DNA of 14,621 nt from an uncultured Eubacteriales bacterium (GCA_900552105.1 URYH01000020.1:1-14621); one strand, 5' to 3'; counted from the stretch's first letter, positions 5,818 to 13,826 are shown. Notes: generated by a model from the letters alone, not told the origin. Numbers and translations are program-made.

Positions 5818-6822
5818 TTATATGCCTTTAATATAATTAATAAGAGATTTATAAACGCTATCGCCCAAAATATCACGATATCCGTCCCTTTCAATTTGAG
5901 CAAGTGCTTGCTCTTTTGAAAGCCCTTTTATGGAATCTTTTGCGGCTGTCAATTTTTCTTTTGCGATGAGCCAATCAAGCCCAACTCTGCCATACTCATT
6001 TATGTAGTCAAGAACAAACTTGTTGTCTTTGAGTTTTTGGTTGTCTTGCTTGATGTTATGCTCTTGTTGAGACAAAGCAAACTTCTTTTCTTTTTCTTCG
6101 AGTTGGTTGTTATATTTTGCGACCGCATCTTCGGCTTGTTTTGCACTTTCCGTCAGCTTGTTTATCTTTTCAGAAAGTTTGACAGCATAGGCAATGTTAA
6201 AGCTTTCGAGCGCACTTTGTTTTTGTGTTTCAAGCAAGTCTCTTTCAATGGTGATTTTTTCAAGATTTTGTTTGAGTTCTTTTGCAAGCGTATCTTGTGC
6301 GGCATTTTTGCTTTCGTCAAGATTTTTCAAGTTCTCTTGCATGATTGAACTTCTTGAAAGTCCTCTTCGAATAAAAGTGTTTTTGTTGCTTTCTTTCGCG
6401 TTTTCATAGGTTTGTTCAATCTTTTTGCTTTGTGACTCAAAGTCGCCACCCAGTTTTTGGCTCTCTTCATCAAGTTTTCTGTTTCCAGCAGCGTATTCAT
6501 TTTCAATGCCTTTTTGCTCTTTGTCCTCATAACTTTTGAGAGAGTCTTCCGCCTGCTTTCTTATTTCTTCATCGCTTGGTCTTGAATATTTTTGTCTTTC
6601 AAGATTGAGTGAAATATCGTCTTTTGTTGAATCAAAAGTCAAATCGAGTTTATATTTGTCATCAATGTTTTTTATTTTGTCTTTGAGTTCTTCCGCAGAG
6701 GTTTTCATGCCTTCTCCGTCAGAAAATTTATACTCATACATACGTCCTCCAAACTTTATGCGCGAAATGTGCTTTGGACGCTGAAATGCGTGCCAAAGTT
6801 CATCTGCGCTCATAATACGCAT
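5818..6822 (-). CDS. Coiled-coil virion-associated protein, possible ejection (internal) protein
   Basis: I do not recognise a named family. The 334-residue product begins with a compact segment (about 1-75: IKFGGRMYEYKFSDGEG) and then is almost wholly charged helix and coiled coil (about 85-285). A conserved-looking break, NTFIRRGLSRSSI, sits mid-protein. A short globular end follows (YGRVGLDWLIAKEKLTAAKDSIKGL...). No signal peptide or membrane helix is visible. In short-tailed phages the genes after the neck proteins usually encode internal proteins ejected with the DNA, and the helical composition fits that role; this is inference from position. The ATG at 6822 overlaps the previous stop as TGATG; a TTG one codon upstream and an ATG three codons downstream are alternatives. 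Its ribosome binding site is weak, which suggests coupling. Confidence 0.7.
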   Translation of the reverse strand: MRIMSADELWHAFQRPKHISRIKFGGRMYEYKFSDGEGMKTSAEELKDKIKNIDDKYKLDLTFDSTKDDISLNLERQKYSRPSDEEIRKQAEDSLKSYEDKEQKGIENEYAAGNRKLDEESQKLGGDFESQSKKIEQTYENAKESNKNTFIRRGLSRSSIMQENLKNLDESKNAAQDTLAKELKQNLEKITIERDLLETQKQSALESFNIAYAVKLSEKINKLTESAKQAEDAVAKYNNQLEEKEKKFALSQQEHNIKQDNQKLKDNKFVLDYINEYGRVGLDWLIAKEKLTAAKDSIKGLSKEQALAQIERDGYRDILGDSVYKSLINYIKGI

Positions 6823-8324
6823 CAATTTTCAACTCCAACAACAATCTCGGGTTTTGAAATGTCCGCTGATGCTCCATCAACCAAAAAAGATATTTCAATT
6901 TGCTTGCCGACAACATTGGGTCGTTTTGTTTGCGGTTTGTCGCTTGCCCCAAAAACCAAAATTTTTGTGTCGGTTTCGGTCTTTATCTTGACTTTCATGT
7001 TCGCTTTGGTCACAATGCTGATTTTTTTGATAATTTTTTTCTTGTCCGCATAACCAAAATCGCTTTTTGGAGAAATCCACGCCTTTTTGAGTGGTGTTCC
7101 AAAAATCGCACCATCATGAGAAAGTTCGCCAATTCTGTTTTTGTGGTCGCCACCAAAGCAACAGATAAGTTTGGATATATATCCCTCGCTGACGGCGGTC
7201 ATGCTGACAATGTCGATCCCACGCACAATATTGAGATTGCCCGAAACCAAATCGAGTTCAATGAGTGCATTATTGGAGTATGCACCACTTTCGCAACCAA
7301 CAGTCTCTCCATCTCCAAAATTAAGTTTGCAAGCAAGATAGTATTTATTATCAAGATAAGCACCCGAGCACCTTTCATTTGTCACTCCCTCAAAGAGTGA
7401 ATCAATGTCAAGATTGAGCTTTGTTGCACTAACTCCGTCAAATGAGTAAATTCCATTTTTTGAAAGATACAGAATCTGATTTCCGCACACCGTCACACTT
7501 CCCTCATAAATTTTTCCGCTTGATGTATGGACACCGCTAACAGAAAAATCTTGCTGGTCGCCAAACGCTGTGATACGCGAAATTCCAAAGTCGCGAAAAA
7601 CATAGAGATAATCTCCAAAACTCAAAACTTTGTTCATTGGACCACGTTCATCCAAAAGCTCAATATATCCGCCCTCTGTCGCACTTGTTGTCCAGTTTGT
7701 TGGATTGAGATCGTCAGAAAAACGAAGTTGCACACGTTCCCCTTCCACAATGGCGAAAAGTCGCTCGTAGTGCAAGCACATTGAAACAACTTTTGGTGCA
7801 CCTTCAACCACATATGCGTCTCGTTCTGGTGGCCAAACCATCATGTTTGATGAAGGCTCGGTGAAAATCATGACATCTTCGTTGTTAAGCCTATATTGAA
7901 GTGCATTTGGTCTTGTTGGAAACGAAAGGTTTTCATTAACCAAAAAAGACTGTGAATACTTGCTGACAAGTTTGCACCAATAAAGATTTGAGTCGTCGCC
8001 ATAATAAATCAAAAAATGGTCTTTTCGATGATCAGTTTGAGAATAATATTTGAAGTGCCAAACCCCATTAAACCCAACATTCTCCGGAAGTTCAATCCCA
8101 CGCTCCAAGGAGTTTGGTTCTCGCGTTTTTGGAAGTGTGAGGTCCTTGAACCCAATTCCAGTTTTTAGCGCACCGCTCAAAACATCATAGTTGTAATGGA
8201 GTTTTGCCTTTTTTGTTGACAGCAAATTTTCGTCTTTATCCGCATTCATTCCAGACCCAAAAATCGAATAATCAATTTTGTAGTTGGTGTATTTTTTTGA
8301 TGGGATTCTTTTATGCAAAAACAT
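6822..8324 (-). CDS. Neck/tail protein of short-tailed phage type (stabilization-protein-like)
   Basis: A 500-residue protein with repeated beta-rich segments. The most telling is YERLFAIVEGERVQLRFSDD continuing to LNPTNW (about 186-211), a phrase typical of the beta-propeller hub or tail-tube proteins of podoviruses (P22 gp10-like in role, or T7 gp12-like). Further blade-like segments are GDYLYVFRDFGISRI, GNQILYLSKNGIYSFDG and CFGGDHKNRIGELS. The protein would sit below the portal and adaptor, closing the DNA exit channel. The ATG at 8324 forms TGATG with the adaptor stop, and the ribosome binding site GGAGGAGG lies inside the adaptor's last codons (the RRRW region). A GTG three codons earlier overlaps that site and is unlikely. 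Family assignment rests on motif, size and order. Confidence 0.7.
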   Translation of the reverse strand: MFLHKRIPSKKYTNYKIDYSIFGSGMNADKDENLLSTKKAKLHYNYDVLSGALKTGIGFKDLTLPKTREPNSLERGIELPENVGFNGVWHFKYYSQTDHRKDHFLIYYGDDSNLYWCKLVSKYSQSFLVNENLSFPTRPNALQYRLNNEDVMIFTEPSSNMMVWPPERDAYVVEGAPKVVSMCLHYERLFAIVEGERVQLRFSDDLNPTNWTTSATEGGYIELLDERGPMNKVLSFGDYLYVFRDFGISRITAFGDQQDFSVSGVHTSSGKIYEGSVTVCGNQILYLSKNGIYSFDGVSATKLNLDIDSLFEGVTNERCSGAYLDNKYYLACKLNFGDGETVGCESGAYSNNALIELDLVSGNLNIVRGIDIVSMTAVSEGYISKLICCFGGDHKNRIGELSHDGAIFGTPLKKAWISPKSDFGYADKKKIIKKISIVTKANMKVKIKTETDTKILVFGASDKPQTKRPNVVGKQIEISFLVDGASADISKPEIVVGVEN

Positions 8325-8893
8325 CAAAACCACCTCCTCCTTGGAAGTCTCATTTCTGAATGTTTTTGCGTCGCAATCTCAATTCCATCGCGAAATCGTG
8401 ATTGCCAAATGTCCATTTCGTCATAAAGAGAAGAAAGCAGCGAATATTCCATTGCAACGCCATAGGCAAAAACTCTGTCCGCAACCCTACAATAAAAAGC
8501 GGGCATATCGTCCAAAAATGTGAGTTTTGCTGGAACATATGAGTATTCAATCACATATTTCCCGTCAGGCAAGTTCACATATGACGGACTGAGTCTGCAA
8601 CGAATTTTATCCCCGTTTTTATCTCTTATTGCCAAAATTTCCATTGCGATTTTTGTGAGTTTTGAGAACTCAAATTTGCCGCCTGAAACCTCAATTTCCT
8701 CGCTATGAACAAGCGGAATATAATCACAACAAATCTCGCCAACAACAAGATTGAGGCATCGAACAAGAGTGTTTATTTCCGCATTTTGTTCATCTGTGGC
8801 ATCTGGTTGAGTTTGGTCAAAAAGGCTTGTTTCCAAAATGTCTTGCTTACCCAAAAACACGCAAGCAAGTTCAATAACATCTTTAACTTTCAT
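8324..8893 (-). CDS. Head-tail adaptor (connector) protein, podovirus neck type
   Basis: A 189-residue protein. The opening KVKDVIELACVFLGKQD, the central CLNLVVGEICCDYIPL, the strand-rich EYSYVPAKLTFLDD segment and the helical RVFAYGVAMEYSLLSSLYDE ending in RLPRRRW are the pattern of adaptor proteins that ring the portal (role of P22 gp4 or T7 gp11). It starts one base after the stop of the preceding small gene, with AAGGAG five bases before its ATG. Its last codons double as the ribosome binding site of the next gene. It lies directly between capsid-side and tail-side genes, as expected. I infer the role from size, motifs and gene order; a structural comparison would settle the subtype. Confidence 0.68.
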   Translation of the reverse strand: MKVKDVIELACVFLGKQDILETSLFDQTQPDATDEQNAEINTLVRCLNLVVGEICCDYIPLVHSEEIEVSGGKFEFSKLTKIAMEILAIRDKNGDKIRCRLSPSYVNLPDGKYVIEYSYVPAKLTFLDDMPAFYCRVADRVFAYGVAMEYSLLSSLYDEMDIWQSRFRDGIEIATQKHSEMRLPRRRWF

Positions 8894-8894
8894 T

Positions 8895-9230
8895 TTAACT
8901 CCTTGAGTTCTTTGTTAATTCTTCAAACTTTTCCGCGGCCTCGCAAATAATTTTTTGCTCGTTTTGTTTTTGCATTTTTTGGTTTGCCGCCTCAATTTCT
9001 GCAAGCAGTTTTTTCTGCCTGTTTGCACGAGTTTTTCGAACATATTCCACGAGGCTTGGGTCAAGTTTGTTTTTTGGCACCAAAAGGCAGAACGAATTTA
9101 TGGGCTGTGACGAGTTGTGCACCTCAAAATTTTTGCTCTTTGTGTTGAGTGCAATAAAATAATCGGGGTCAATTTCCCTCAGTCGTTCTGCCAAAAAAAA
9201 TATGTCATTTTCAATTTTTATTAGTGCCAT
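8895..9230 (-). CDS. Conserved small phage protein of unknown function
   Basis: This 111-residue protein falls in two parts. The first (1-70) is compact with KIENDIFFLAERLREIDPDY, FIALNTKSKNFEVHNS and LLVPKNKLDPSLVEYVRKTR. The second is a highly charged helix (about 75-111, KKLLAEIEAANQKMQKQN). This type of protein is familiar beside capsid and neck genes of clostridial prophages, but I know of no assigned role. I start it at the ATG at 9230 because AAGGAG stands four bases before it; an upstream extension to 9263 would run through the hairpin that follows the capsid gene. Possible roles are a head-completion or virion-assembly factor. Confidence 0.75.
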   Translation of the reverse strand: MALIKIENDIFFLAERLREIDPDYFIALNTKSKNFEVHNSSQPINSFCLLVPKNKLDPSLVEYVRKTRANRQKKLLAEIEAANQKMQKQNEQKIICEAAEKFEELTKNSRS

Positions 9231-9244
9231 AATTCTCCTTAAAG

Positions 9245-9276
9245 ATGATGGGAGCATATTCATGCCCCCAAATCAT
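9245..9276 (-). other. Stable hairpin directly after the major capsid gene
   Basis: On the minus strand GGGGGCAT pairs with ATGCTCCC (one G-T pair) around GAAT, extended after a two-base bulge by ATGAT/ATCAT. It starts two bases past the capsid stop and is followed by CTTTAAGGAG, without a T-run. The G-T pair becomes an A-C mismatch on the plus strand, so the structure suits the operon's RNA. It may protect the capsid message end or reduce read-through. Confidence 0.6.
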
Positions 9277-9277
9277 A

Positions 9278-10516
9278 TTAGTTTGATGGATTTGATTCAA
9301 CAGTGTTGTTGACTGTAACTTTTGGAATAAAAGGATTTTCAACAGTTGCTGAAATTCCTGTGAGCATTGCACTGCCGTTTGGTCTGTCGCAGATGAGGTC
9401 TGCATATTTGACGAGTGTTGCAGTGTATGTTGCATAGTTTGGATTTTGTTTGATTATCTTGCCGTCTTCACCTTCAAGCCATTTCCAATCGCAAAGTTGA
9501 TGCAATGTGAAGTCTTTTGTGTTGAGAAGATACATTGTGTCATTCTTAATAAATCTGTCAGCAACAACTGGAATTCCGTTGTAAGAAATTGTTTTGTAGC
9601 CGCCAGCAAGTTCCATGATGTCAACATTGCGTTTGAAAGCGGTCATATATTGTTGATAAGCTTGACGAACAGCTGTTGAGCAAGTGATGAAGTCAACTTC
9701 GCTTCCGCTTGCTTCTTCCAAGAAGTCGATTGCTTTTTGGATTACTGTTTCGCTGATTTCGCCGTCAACGCTTGATGAATATGGTTTGAGCCATGGGTTT
9801 GCAGCACGAGAAACGCCATAAAGTGTTTCGCTTGACGAGAATATTTTGCCAAGGCCTGTGATTTCGAGGTCTTTTGAACCTTGAACATAGATTGTGTCAT
9901 CTTTTGCGATTGTGTATGATGGATTTGATGGCATGTCAACATAGAAGCATTTGTTTGCTCTGTCAACATATGTAATTCTGAGTCCGCTTGCTTTGAGATT
10001 TGTTCCAGTATAGATATCAATAACAAGTCCTTCAATGAGGTTTTTGACATCAGAATTTGCGCAAGTGATTGCTTTTGTTGATGAACTAAACGCTGACACT
10101 GTTGCCAAAAGTCCTGAACCATCGCCATAGAGCATTCTTCCAAAGTTGAAAGAACTTGCTTTGATCAAACCCTCCATTTCATCGTTAAGAAGGTTTACAA
10201 ATGCACCAGCGTTATTTTGTGATGCACGAATTGCCTTGTCAGAAATTTCAATTTTTCCATACAAGTTTTTGAGTTCTGAAACGAATTGAACATATTTATT
10301 TCCAGCAGCGGCAGGAAGTGTTCCTGTTTCAGTTCCCGCGCCAATTCCACCATTGATGCCAAATGGAGCAAGTTTTCTGATTTCTTTGCCCCAAACATCG
10401 CTTGTGGATTGTTTGATTTTCCCAAGAAGTGGGTTTGCGTTTATGTTGAGTTGGTTTGCAACAACACCAAGATAAACTGTTTTGAGTGCGTTCTCTGCAC
10501 TTTGAAGTGTAACCAT
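9278..10516 (-). CDS. Major capsid protein (HK97-fold phage type)
   Basis: This 412-residue protein has the look of clostridial phage major capsid proteins. A helical N-terminus (VTLQSAENALKTVYLGVVANQLN) precedes NPLLGKIKQSTSDVWGKEI. A loop-like region rich in Gly follows (GINGGIGAGTETGTLP). Next come YGKIEISDKAIRAS and the spine-helix-like ...NLLNDEMEGLIKASSFNFGRMLYGDGSG. Later, DFITCSTAVRQAYQQYMTAF and ISYNGIPVVADRFI form the usual C-terminal beta region with the nucleus-seeking but here structural YNGIPVV phrase. It follows the scaffold gene by nine bases and has AGGAGA before its ATG. A portal and scaffold next to it argue for a true DNA-containing head and against an encapsulin-type compartment. 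Confidence 0.86.
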   Translation of the reverse strand: MVTLQSAENALKTVYLGVVANQLNINANPLLGKIKQSTSDVWGKEIRKLAPFGINGGIGAGTETGTLPAAAGNKYVQFVSELKNLYGKIEISDKAIRASQNNAGAFVNLLNDEMEGLIKASSFNFGRMLYGDGSGLLATVSAFSSSTKAITCANSDVKNLIEGLVIDIYTGTNLKASGLRITYVDRANKCFYVDMPSNPSYTIAKDDTIYVQGSKDLEITGLGKIFSSSETLYGVSRAANPWLKPYSSSVDGEISETVIQKAIDFLEEASGSEVDFITCSTAVRQAYQQYMTAFKRNVDIMELAGGYKTISYNGIPVVADRFIKNDTMYLLNTKDFTLHQLCDWKWLEGEDGKIIKQNPNYATYTATLVKYADLICDRPNGSAMLTGISATVENPFIPKVTVNNTVESNPSN

Positions 10517-10525
10517 AATTTTCTC

Positions 10526-11179
10526 CTAGTTTTCCATAAGATTTTGAACAAGTTTTTTTGCCTCCTCCAAAGTTGCGGGACGACTAATCTTTTTCGAAAA
10601 CACTTCTCCCATGCCGCGAGTTATCACTTGTGGCGGTGCGTTTTGAGAAAGTTCGTCGAGATAGATTTTCATAACTCGGTCTTTGATTTCGTCAGAAGAA
10701 AGAATATAGTTCTGAACAAAGTCATTGTCGTGAAGTGCTTGTGATTTATCAAGCATATGACCTTTCAACACTTTTGCATAAGCGAGTTGAAGGCTCTCTT
10801 CGTTTTTGTAGTTTTGTGGGTTATTCATAATTTCCGCGCAAATCTCTTTGGAATAGGCTTTTGCCTCGTCATTTTTGGCAAGAAAATCCGAAACAATTTC
10901 GGTCCAGTTTTCTCGCTCGTATAGAGGAGTGCTTTCTTTTGTTTCGCTTTCGCGAGAAAGCTTTGCTTGTTCCTCTTGTTGTTTTTCGAGGGCAGAAAGA
11001 CGCTGGCATTTTCTTGTGAACTCCGCTTGCAACGAATTGTAAGCTGAAAGCAAGGTGTCAGCATCCTTAAATTTTCCATGGGAGCCCGCTTTTTCTTCCG
11101 CCATTTCTTCTGTGTCTTCAACCTCACCTGTTTGCGGTGCATTTTGGGGTTGTTCCCATGATGATATTTGTTCTTCCAT
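10526..11179 (-). CDS. Capsid scaffolding protein
   Basis: A 217-residue acidic, helical protein. An N-terminal disordered Glu-rich stretch leads to GKFKDADTLLSAYNSLQAEF and TRKCQRLSALEKQQEEQ, a phrase seen in scaffolds of podovirus type. The middle is helical and the basic C-terminus (SKKISRPATLEEAKKLVQNL) is the usual coat-binding end. Scaffolds fill the procapsid and leave before DNA enters. The start is the ATG at 11179, five bases after AAGGAG; a GTG at 11185 overlaps that site. It lies between portal and major capsid genes, the standard scaffold position. Identity rests on composition, motif and position, so a fused protease is excluded only by the absence of a catalytic motif. Confidence 0.76.
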   Translation of the reverse strand: MEEQISSWEQPQNAPQTGEVEDTEEMAEEKAGSHGKFKDADTLLSAYNSLQAEFTRKCQRLSALEKQQEEQAKLSRESETKESTPLYERENWTEIVSDFLAKNDEAKAYSKEICAEIMNNPQNYKNEESLQLAYAKVLKGHMLDKSQALHDNDFVQNYILSSDEIKDRVMKIYLDELSQNAPPQVITRGMGEVFSKKISRPATLEEAKKLVQNLMEN

Positions 11180-11181
11180 AA

Positions 11182-13098
11182 TCACTCCTTGTCTGTATTT
11201 TCAATTTGGTTTATAACTTGACGCATTTGTTTATGCGTTCTGATATGTTTGAGGAAATTCTCCTCAATCTTCTCATCGCCTTCGTGCTTTTTGTATTCTC
11301 CGCCAAGCATAAAGGCAATGTGTTCATTGATATGCAAGTCGTGGTCGTCAACTTCAAGCACTTTGACCTTTTCGCCTCGCATAATTTTTAGGTTCTCATC
11401 CTGCGCTTTTTTGATGTGCAGTTCATTCATGTCTTGACCGCCTTCCCAAAGCCCAAAACCGAGCATTTCCAAAACCTTGGATTTCATGCGGTTTGTGAGT
11501 TTTCCGTCTTGGTCAGAAAGCAAGCCACGGCTGAGAAGTTCAAATATCATGTTTCTGCGTTGAGCAAGACTTTGACCAAGTTCTGTGTCGGTTTCAAGCA
11601 CGACTTCATCACTCGTGATGTCGGCACTTGAAAAATAAAACATTTCAACATCGCCATTGTCGCCAACAACTTTGAGAAGTTTTGGAATGATTGCAAATTG
11701 TTTATAAAGCCTCAAAATACTTTCTCCGAGGCGAATTATTGAGAGTTTCAGGCTGTCCGTTGTGCAGGAAATTCTCGACTGGTCTTGCTCCATAAGAAGA
11801 GAAAGCGCTGTTCCCGAAATGTTTTGAGAATAAATTGAAGAATTGTGCAAAAGGTCTGAAACGCCAGATATCTTTTCAAACTCATTAAGAAGCCTCTCCT
11901 CTTCCAAAGTAAAGTCTGTTGGAACATGAGGTGACGCCATGAATGACGGCGGATTTGAGCCTTGGCGATAGACCAAAATCTTTCCAGGTGACAATCCCTC
12001 GTCTTCAAGGTTGTCAATGTCCACCGACCCGTCCTCAACATTGAGAACACCCATTGAAATTCTGTTCAAAAATTCATGCTTGCGGTTTTTGACAGCGTTG
12101 TAAGCACGTTGAACTGGAATTGTTCTTTCAACAACGCTCGCGCCCCAAAATGAGCCCGCTTGCGGAATGCAAACTTGGCGAATAAAGGGAAAAATGCGAG
12201 TTTTGTCTTTTCCGTTTTGATATGGCAAATCGCCGTCATAAAGAAGTGTGTCGCCCGCAATAATTGTCAATCTTCCGTTTTCTCGCTCTTTGCTTGGTTT
12301 TTCATATCTTTCAATAACAAGCACCGCGTCTTCAATCTCCGCATCAGTAATCTTGTTTGCAGCGGTCGAATATCCAAGTCCGCCAATGCCTTGTGACGCA
12401 CCCAGTGCAAAAACTTTGAGTGTTTCGCTCTTGACATCTTTGCCCCAAGCCTCTCTAACAAGTTTGGCTGAAACCGCTTTTGCGTGGATAAGACTTTCAC
12501 ATTCGTCAATGTCCGCTCTCGTCATTGAATCAGGATATATTTCAAATGGCGAGCAAACCGAGATTTCAACATCTCCATCACGAAGTGCACCATTTTCGGT
12601 CTTTGCCACCACACGCCCAAGCGCACCATTCCAAACAACTTTATAAAAAGCCGTCCCACAAGTCTCGCTCCACTTTGTTGCACTGCTGATGATGTCAGAA
12701 AGATTAATTTTGTTTGAAACCGATCTCAAAATTTTCTTCGAAAGCGCCGCTGTCTTGACATCTCGCTCGTCATCTGACGCAGGCACAACCCCCAAAACTG
12801 GGCGAAGTGACGAAAGTTTTGAAAGCCTTGTTTCAACAAGAGTTGCAAGGTGATTAAACACTTCTCTTTCTTGCCAAAAAAATTGTTTTTGATATTCCTC
12901 AACCTCTCCGCGACTTGTCACAGCACAATATTGATTGCCCATAACAAAATTCATGTTGAGTTGCCATTGCGCCTCAAATGGTTTTCGCTCTTCTTGACGC
13001 TTTTTGAATTCATCTTTCACGCTTTCAACAAGTTTTTCTTGTTCAAGCGCTTCATGTAGTTCACTGTTTTTCAATTTGTCTTCAATTTCTTTTTTCAT
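11182..13098 (-). CDS. Phage portal protein (head-to-tail connector)
   Basis: A 638-residue portal that would form the twelve-subunit DNA channel at one head vertex. The N-terminal region carries KPFEAQWQLNMNFVMGNQY (39-57), FFWQEREVFNHLATLVETRL (73-92) and SKLSSLRPVLGVVP (93-106), typical of large portals of short-tailed clostridial phages. The middle has CGTAFYKVVWNG, the segment FEIYPDSMTRADIDECE and QAGSFWGASVVERTIPVQRA followed by YNAVKNRKHEF, a portal hallmark. The end is charged (HINEHIAFMLGGEYKKHEGD). Length lies between T7 and P22 portals. Its ATG overlaps the previous stop as TAATG, with GGAGG four bases upstream. A large terminase should dock here and usually precedes this gene, but none is present within the window. 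Confidence 0.9.
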   Translation of the reverse strand: MKKEIEDKLKNSELHEALEQEKLVESVKDEFKKRQEERKPFEAQWQLNMNFVMGNQYCAVTSRGEVEEYQKQFFWQEREVFNHLATLVETRLSKLSSLRPVLGVVPASDDERDVKTAALSKKILRSVSNKINLSDIISSATKWSETCGTAFYKVVWNGALGRVVAKTENGALRDGDVEISVCSPFEIYPDSMTRADIDECESLIHAKAVSAKLVREAWGKDVKSETLKVFALGASQGIGGLGYSTAANKITDAEIEDAVLVIERYEKPSKERENGRLTIIAGDTLLYDGDLPYQNGKDKTRIFPFIRQVCIPQAGSFWGASVVERTIPVQRAYNAVKNRKHEFLNRISMGVLNVEDGSVDIDNLEDEGLSPGKILVYRQGSNPPSFMASPHVPTDFTLEEERLLNEFEKISGVSDLLHNSSIYSQNISGTALSLLMEQDQSRISCTTDSLKLSIIRLGESILRLYKQFAIIPKLLKVVGDNGDVEMFYFSSADITSDEVVLETDTELGQSLAQRRNMIFELLSRGLLSDQDGKLTNRMKSKVLEMLGFGLWEGGQDMNELHIKKAQDENLKIMRGEKVKVLEVDDHDLHINEHIAFMLGGEYKKHEGDEKIEENFLKHIRTHKQMRQVINQIENTDKE

Positions 13099-13313
13099 TA
13101 TTCCTCCCTAATTCTTTTTGGATTCTTAAATTGGTTTTCCACTGCTCTTGGCACAACAATTTTGCCAATCTCACGATAAAGTTTGTTCAGACATGTTTCG
13201 CATAGATGCAACTCTTTCTTTGTCCTCGCAAATCCACAAATCTTGTGACTTGACAGACTCTTGCAGTCCACAACATCACAACAAGCGTTTTCTTCAAATT
13301 TTGAAATCTCCAT
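13098..13313 (-). CDS. Small cysteine-rich (probable zinc-binding) protein
   Basis: A 71-residue protein with six cysteines at 11, 12, 17, 26, 38 and 41, including CETC (38-41). C17 and C26 with this CxxC could hold one zinc ion, with His23 or His36 also near. A basic tail follows (PRAVENQFKNPKRIREE). No enzyme signature is visible. The ATG at 13313 forms TGATG with the preceding stop, and a GTG one codon earlier is less likely. The gene sits exactly where a large terminase gene is normally found, between a small terminase-like gene and the portal. It could bind DNA or the portal; this is inference. Confidence 0.72.
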   Translation of the reverse strand: MEISKFEENACCDVVDCKSLSSHKICGFARTKKELHLCETCLNKLYREIGKIVVPRAVENQFKNPKRIREE

Positions 13314-13600
13314 CACTCACTCTCTTTTAACATTTTTAATAATCTTTGCTTTTCGCGTTCAAGTTCTTCGTCACTCATTCCGTCAAGCCGCTTACCTTCG
13401 TTTTTTGAGTAATGTTCCAAAAGCACTTTTGCCGCAGATATGTCAGGACTAACAACCTTTTTTGTCACTTTCTTTTTTGACAATCTCATGCTTCCGTCTT
13501 CTTGGGGTGCATACTCCTCAACAACCTCGTTTTGGCTATATCCCACTGCACTTTTGTATAGTGCTTTTTCAACGTTTTTCTGTTTTTTGCTCTCATCCAT
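13313..13600 (-). CDS. First gene of virion operon, small protein resembling terminase-adjacent phage proteins
   Basis: A 95-residue, highly charged protein. Two segments look conserved: ALYKSAVGYSQNEVVEEYAP (13-32) and the basic KKVTKKVVSPDISAAKVLLE (about 43-62). A C-terminal helix MSDEELEREKQRLLKMLKE follows. Proteins with this GYxxxEVVEEY...PDxxAAKxLLE pattern occur in clostridial prophages near packaging genes, and a small-terminase-like DNA-recognition role is possible, but no classic helix-turn-helix is evident. It opens the operon after a long A/T-rich leader with a GGGGG ribosome binding site. If it does recognise packaging DNA, its partner motor subunit is missing here. Confidence 0.6.
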   Translation of the reverse strand: MDESKKQKNVEKALYKSAVGYSQNEVVEEYAPQEDGSMRLSKKKVTKKVVSPDISAAKVLLEHYSKNEGKRLDGMSDEELEREKQRLLKMLKESE

Positions 13601-13616
13601 TCACAACCCCCAAAAA

Positions 13617-13668
13617 TTAATTAAAAAATAATTGAAATTAATTAAAAATAATTCCAAAAATTAATTAA
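13617..13668. promoter_or_regulatory. Three TTAATTAA palindromes upstream of the virion operon
   Basis: TTAATTAA occurs at 13617-13624, 13638-13645 and 13661-13668, each inside a longer A-rich context. Start-to-start spacings of 21 and 23 bases are about two helical turns, so the sites would face the same side of the DNA. They lie just before the first virion gene in a 226-base A/T-rich region where the operon promoter must be. They may be operators or simply low-complexity A/T DNA. Confidence 0.4.
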
Positions 13669-13702
13669 ATAAATATTTTTTACAAACATAAATATAAATA
13701 AT

Positions 13703-13731
13703 AAAAACGAGAAAACCCTTTGATTTCCTCG
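13703..13731 (-). terminator. Intrinsic terminator after the minus-strand repressor gene
   Basis: On the minus strand CGAGGAAA pairs with TTTTCTCG (one G-T pair) around an 8-base loop and is followed by TTTTTATTATTT. It lies about 95 bases after the helix-turn-helix gene and before the virion operon, so the regulator and virion genes appear to be separate transcripts. Confidence 0.7.
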
Positions 13732-13826
13732 CTTTCACCACAATATTAATTTGTTAAATAATTAATTTCAATAATTTGTGCCAAAAATTCAAACAAAATT
13801 TCATATCACTCAAATATCAAAGATTT

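Noticed and set aside
6822..8333. GTG start for the neck/tail protein at 8333
   Set aside because: That GTG lies inside the GGAGGAGG ribosome binding site; the ATG at 8324 has correct spacing and a TGATG overlap.
9278..10516. Encapsulin or nanocompartment instead of a phage capsid
   Set aside because: A portal, scaffold, adaptor and neck protein accompany it, which encapsulins do not need.
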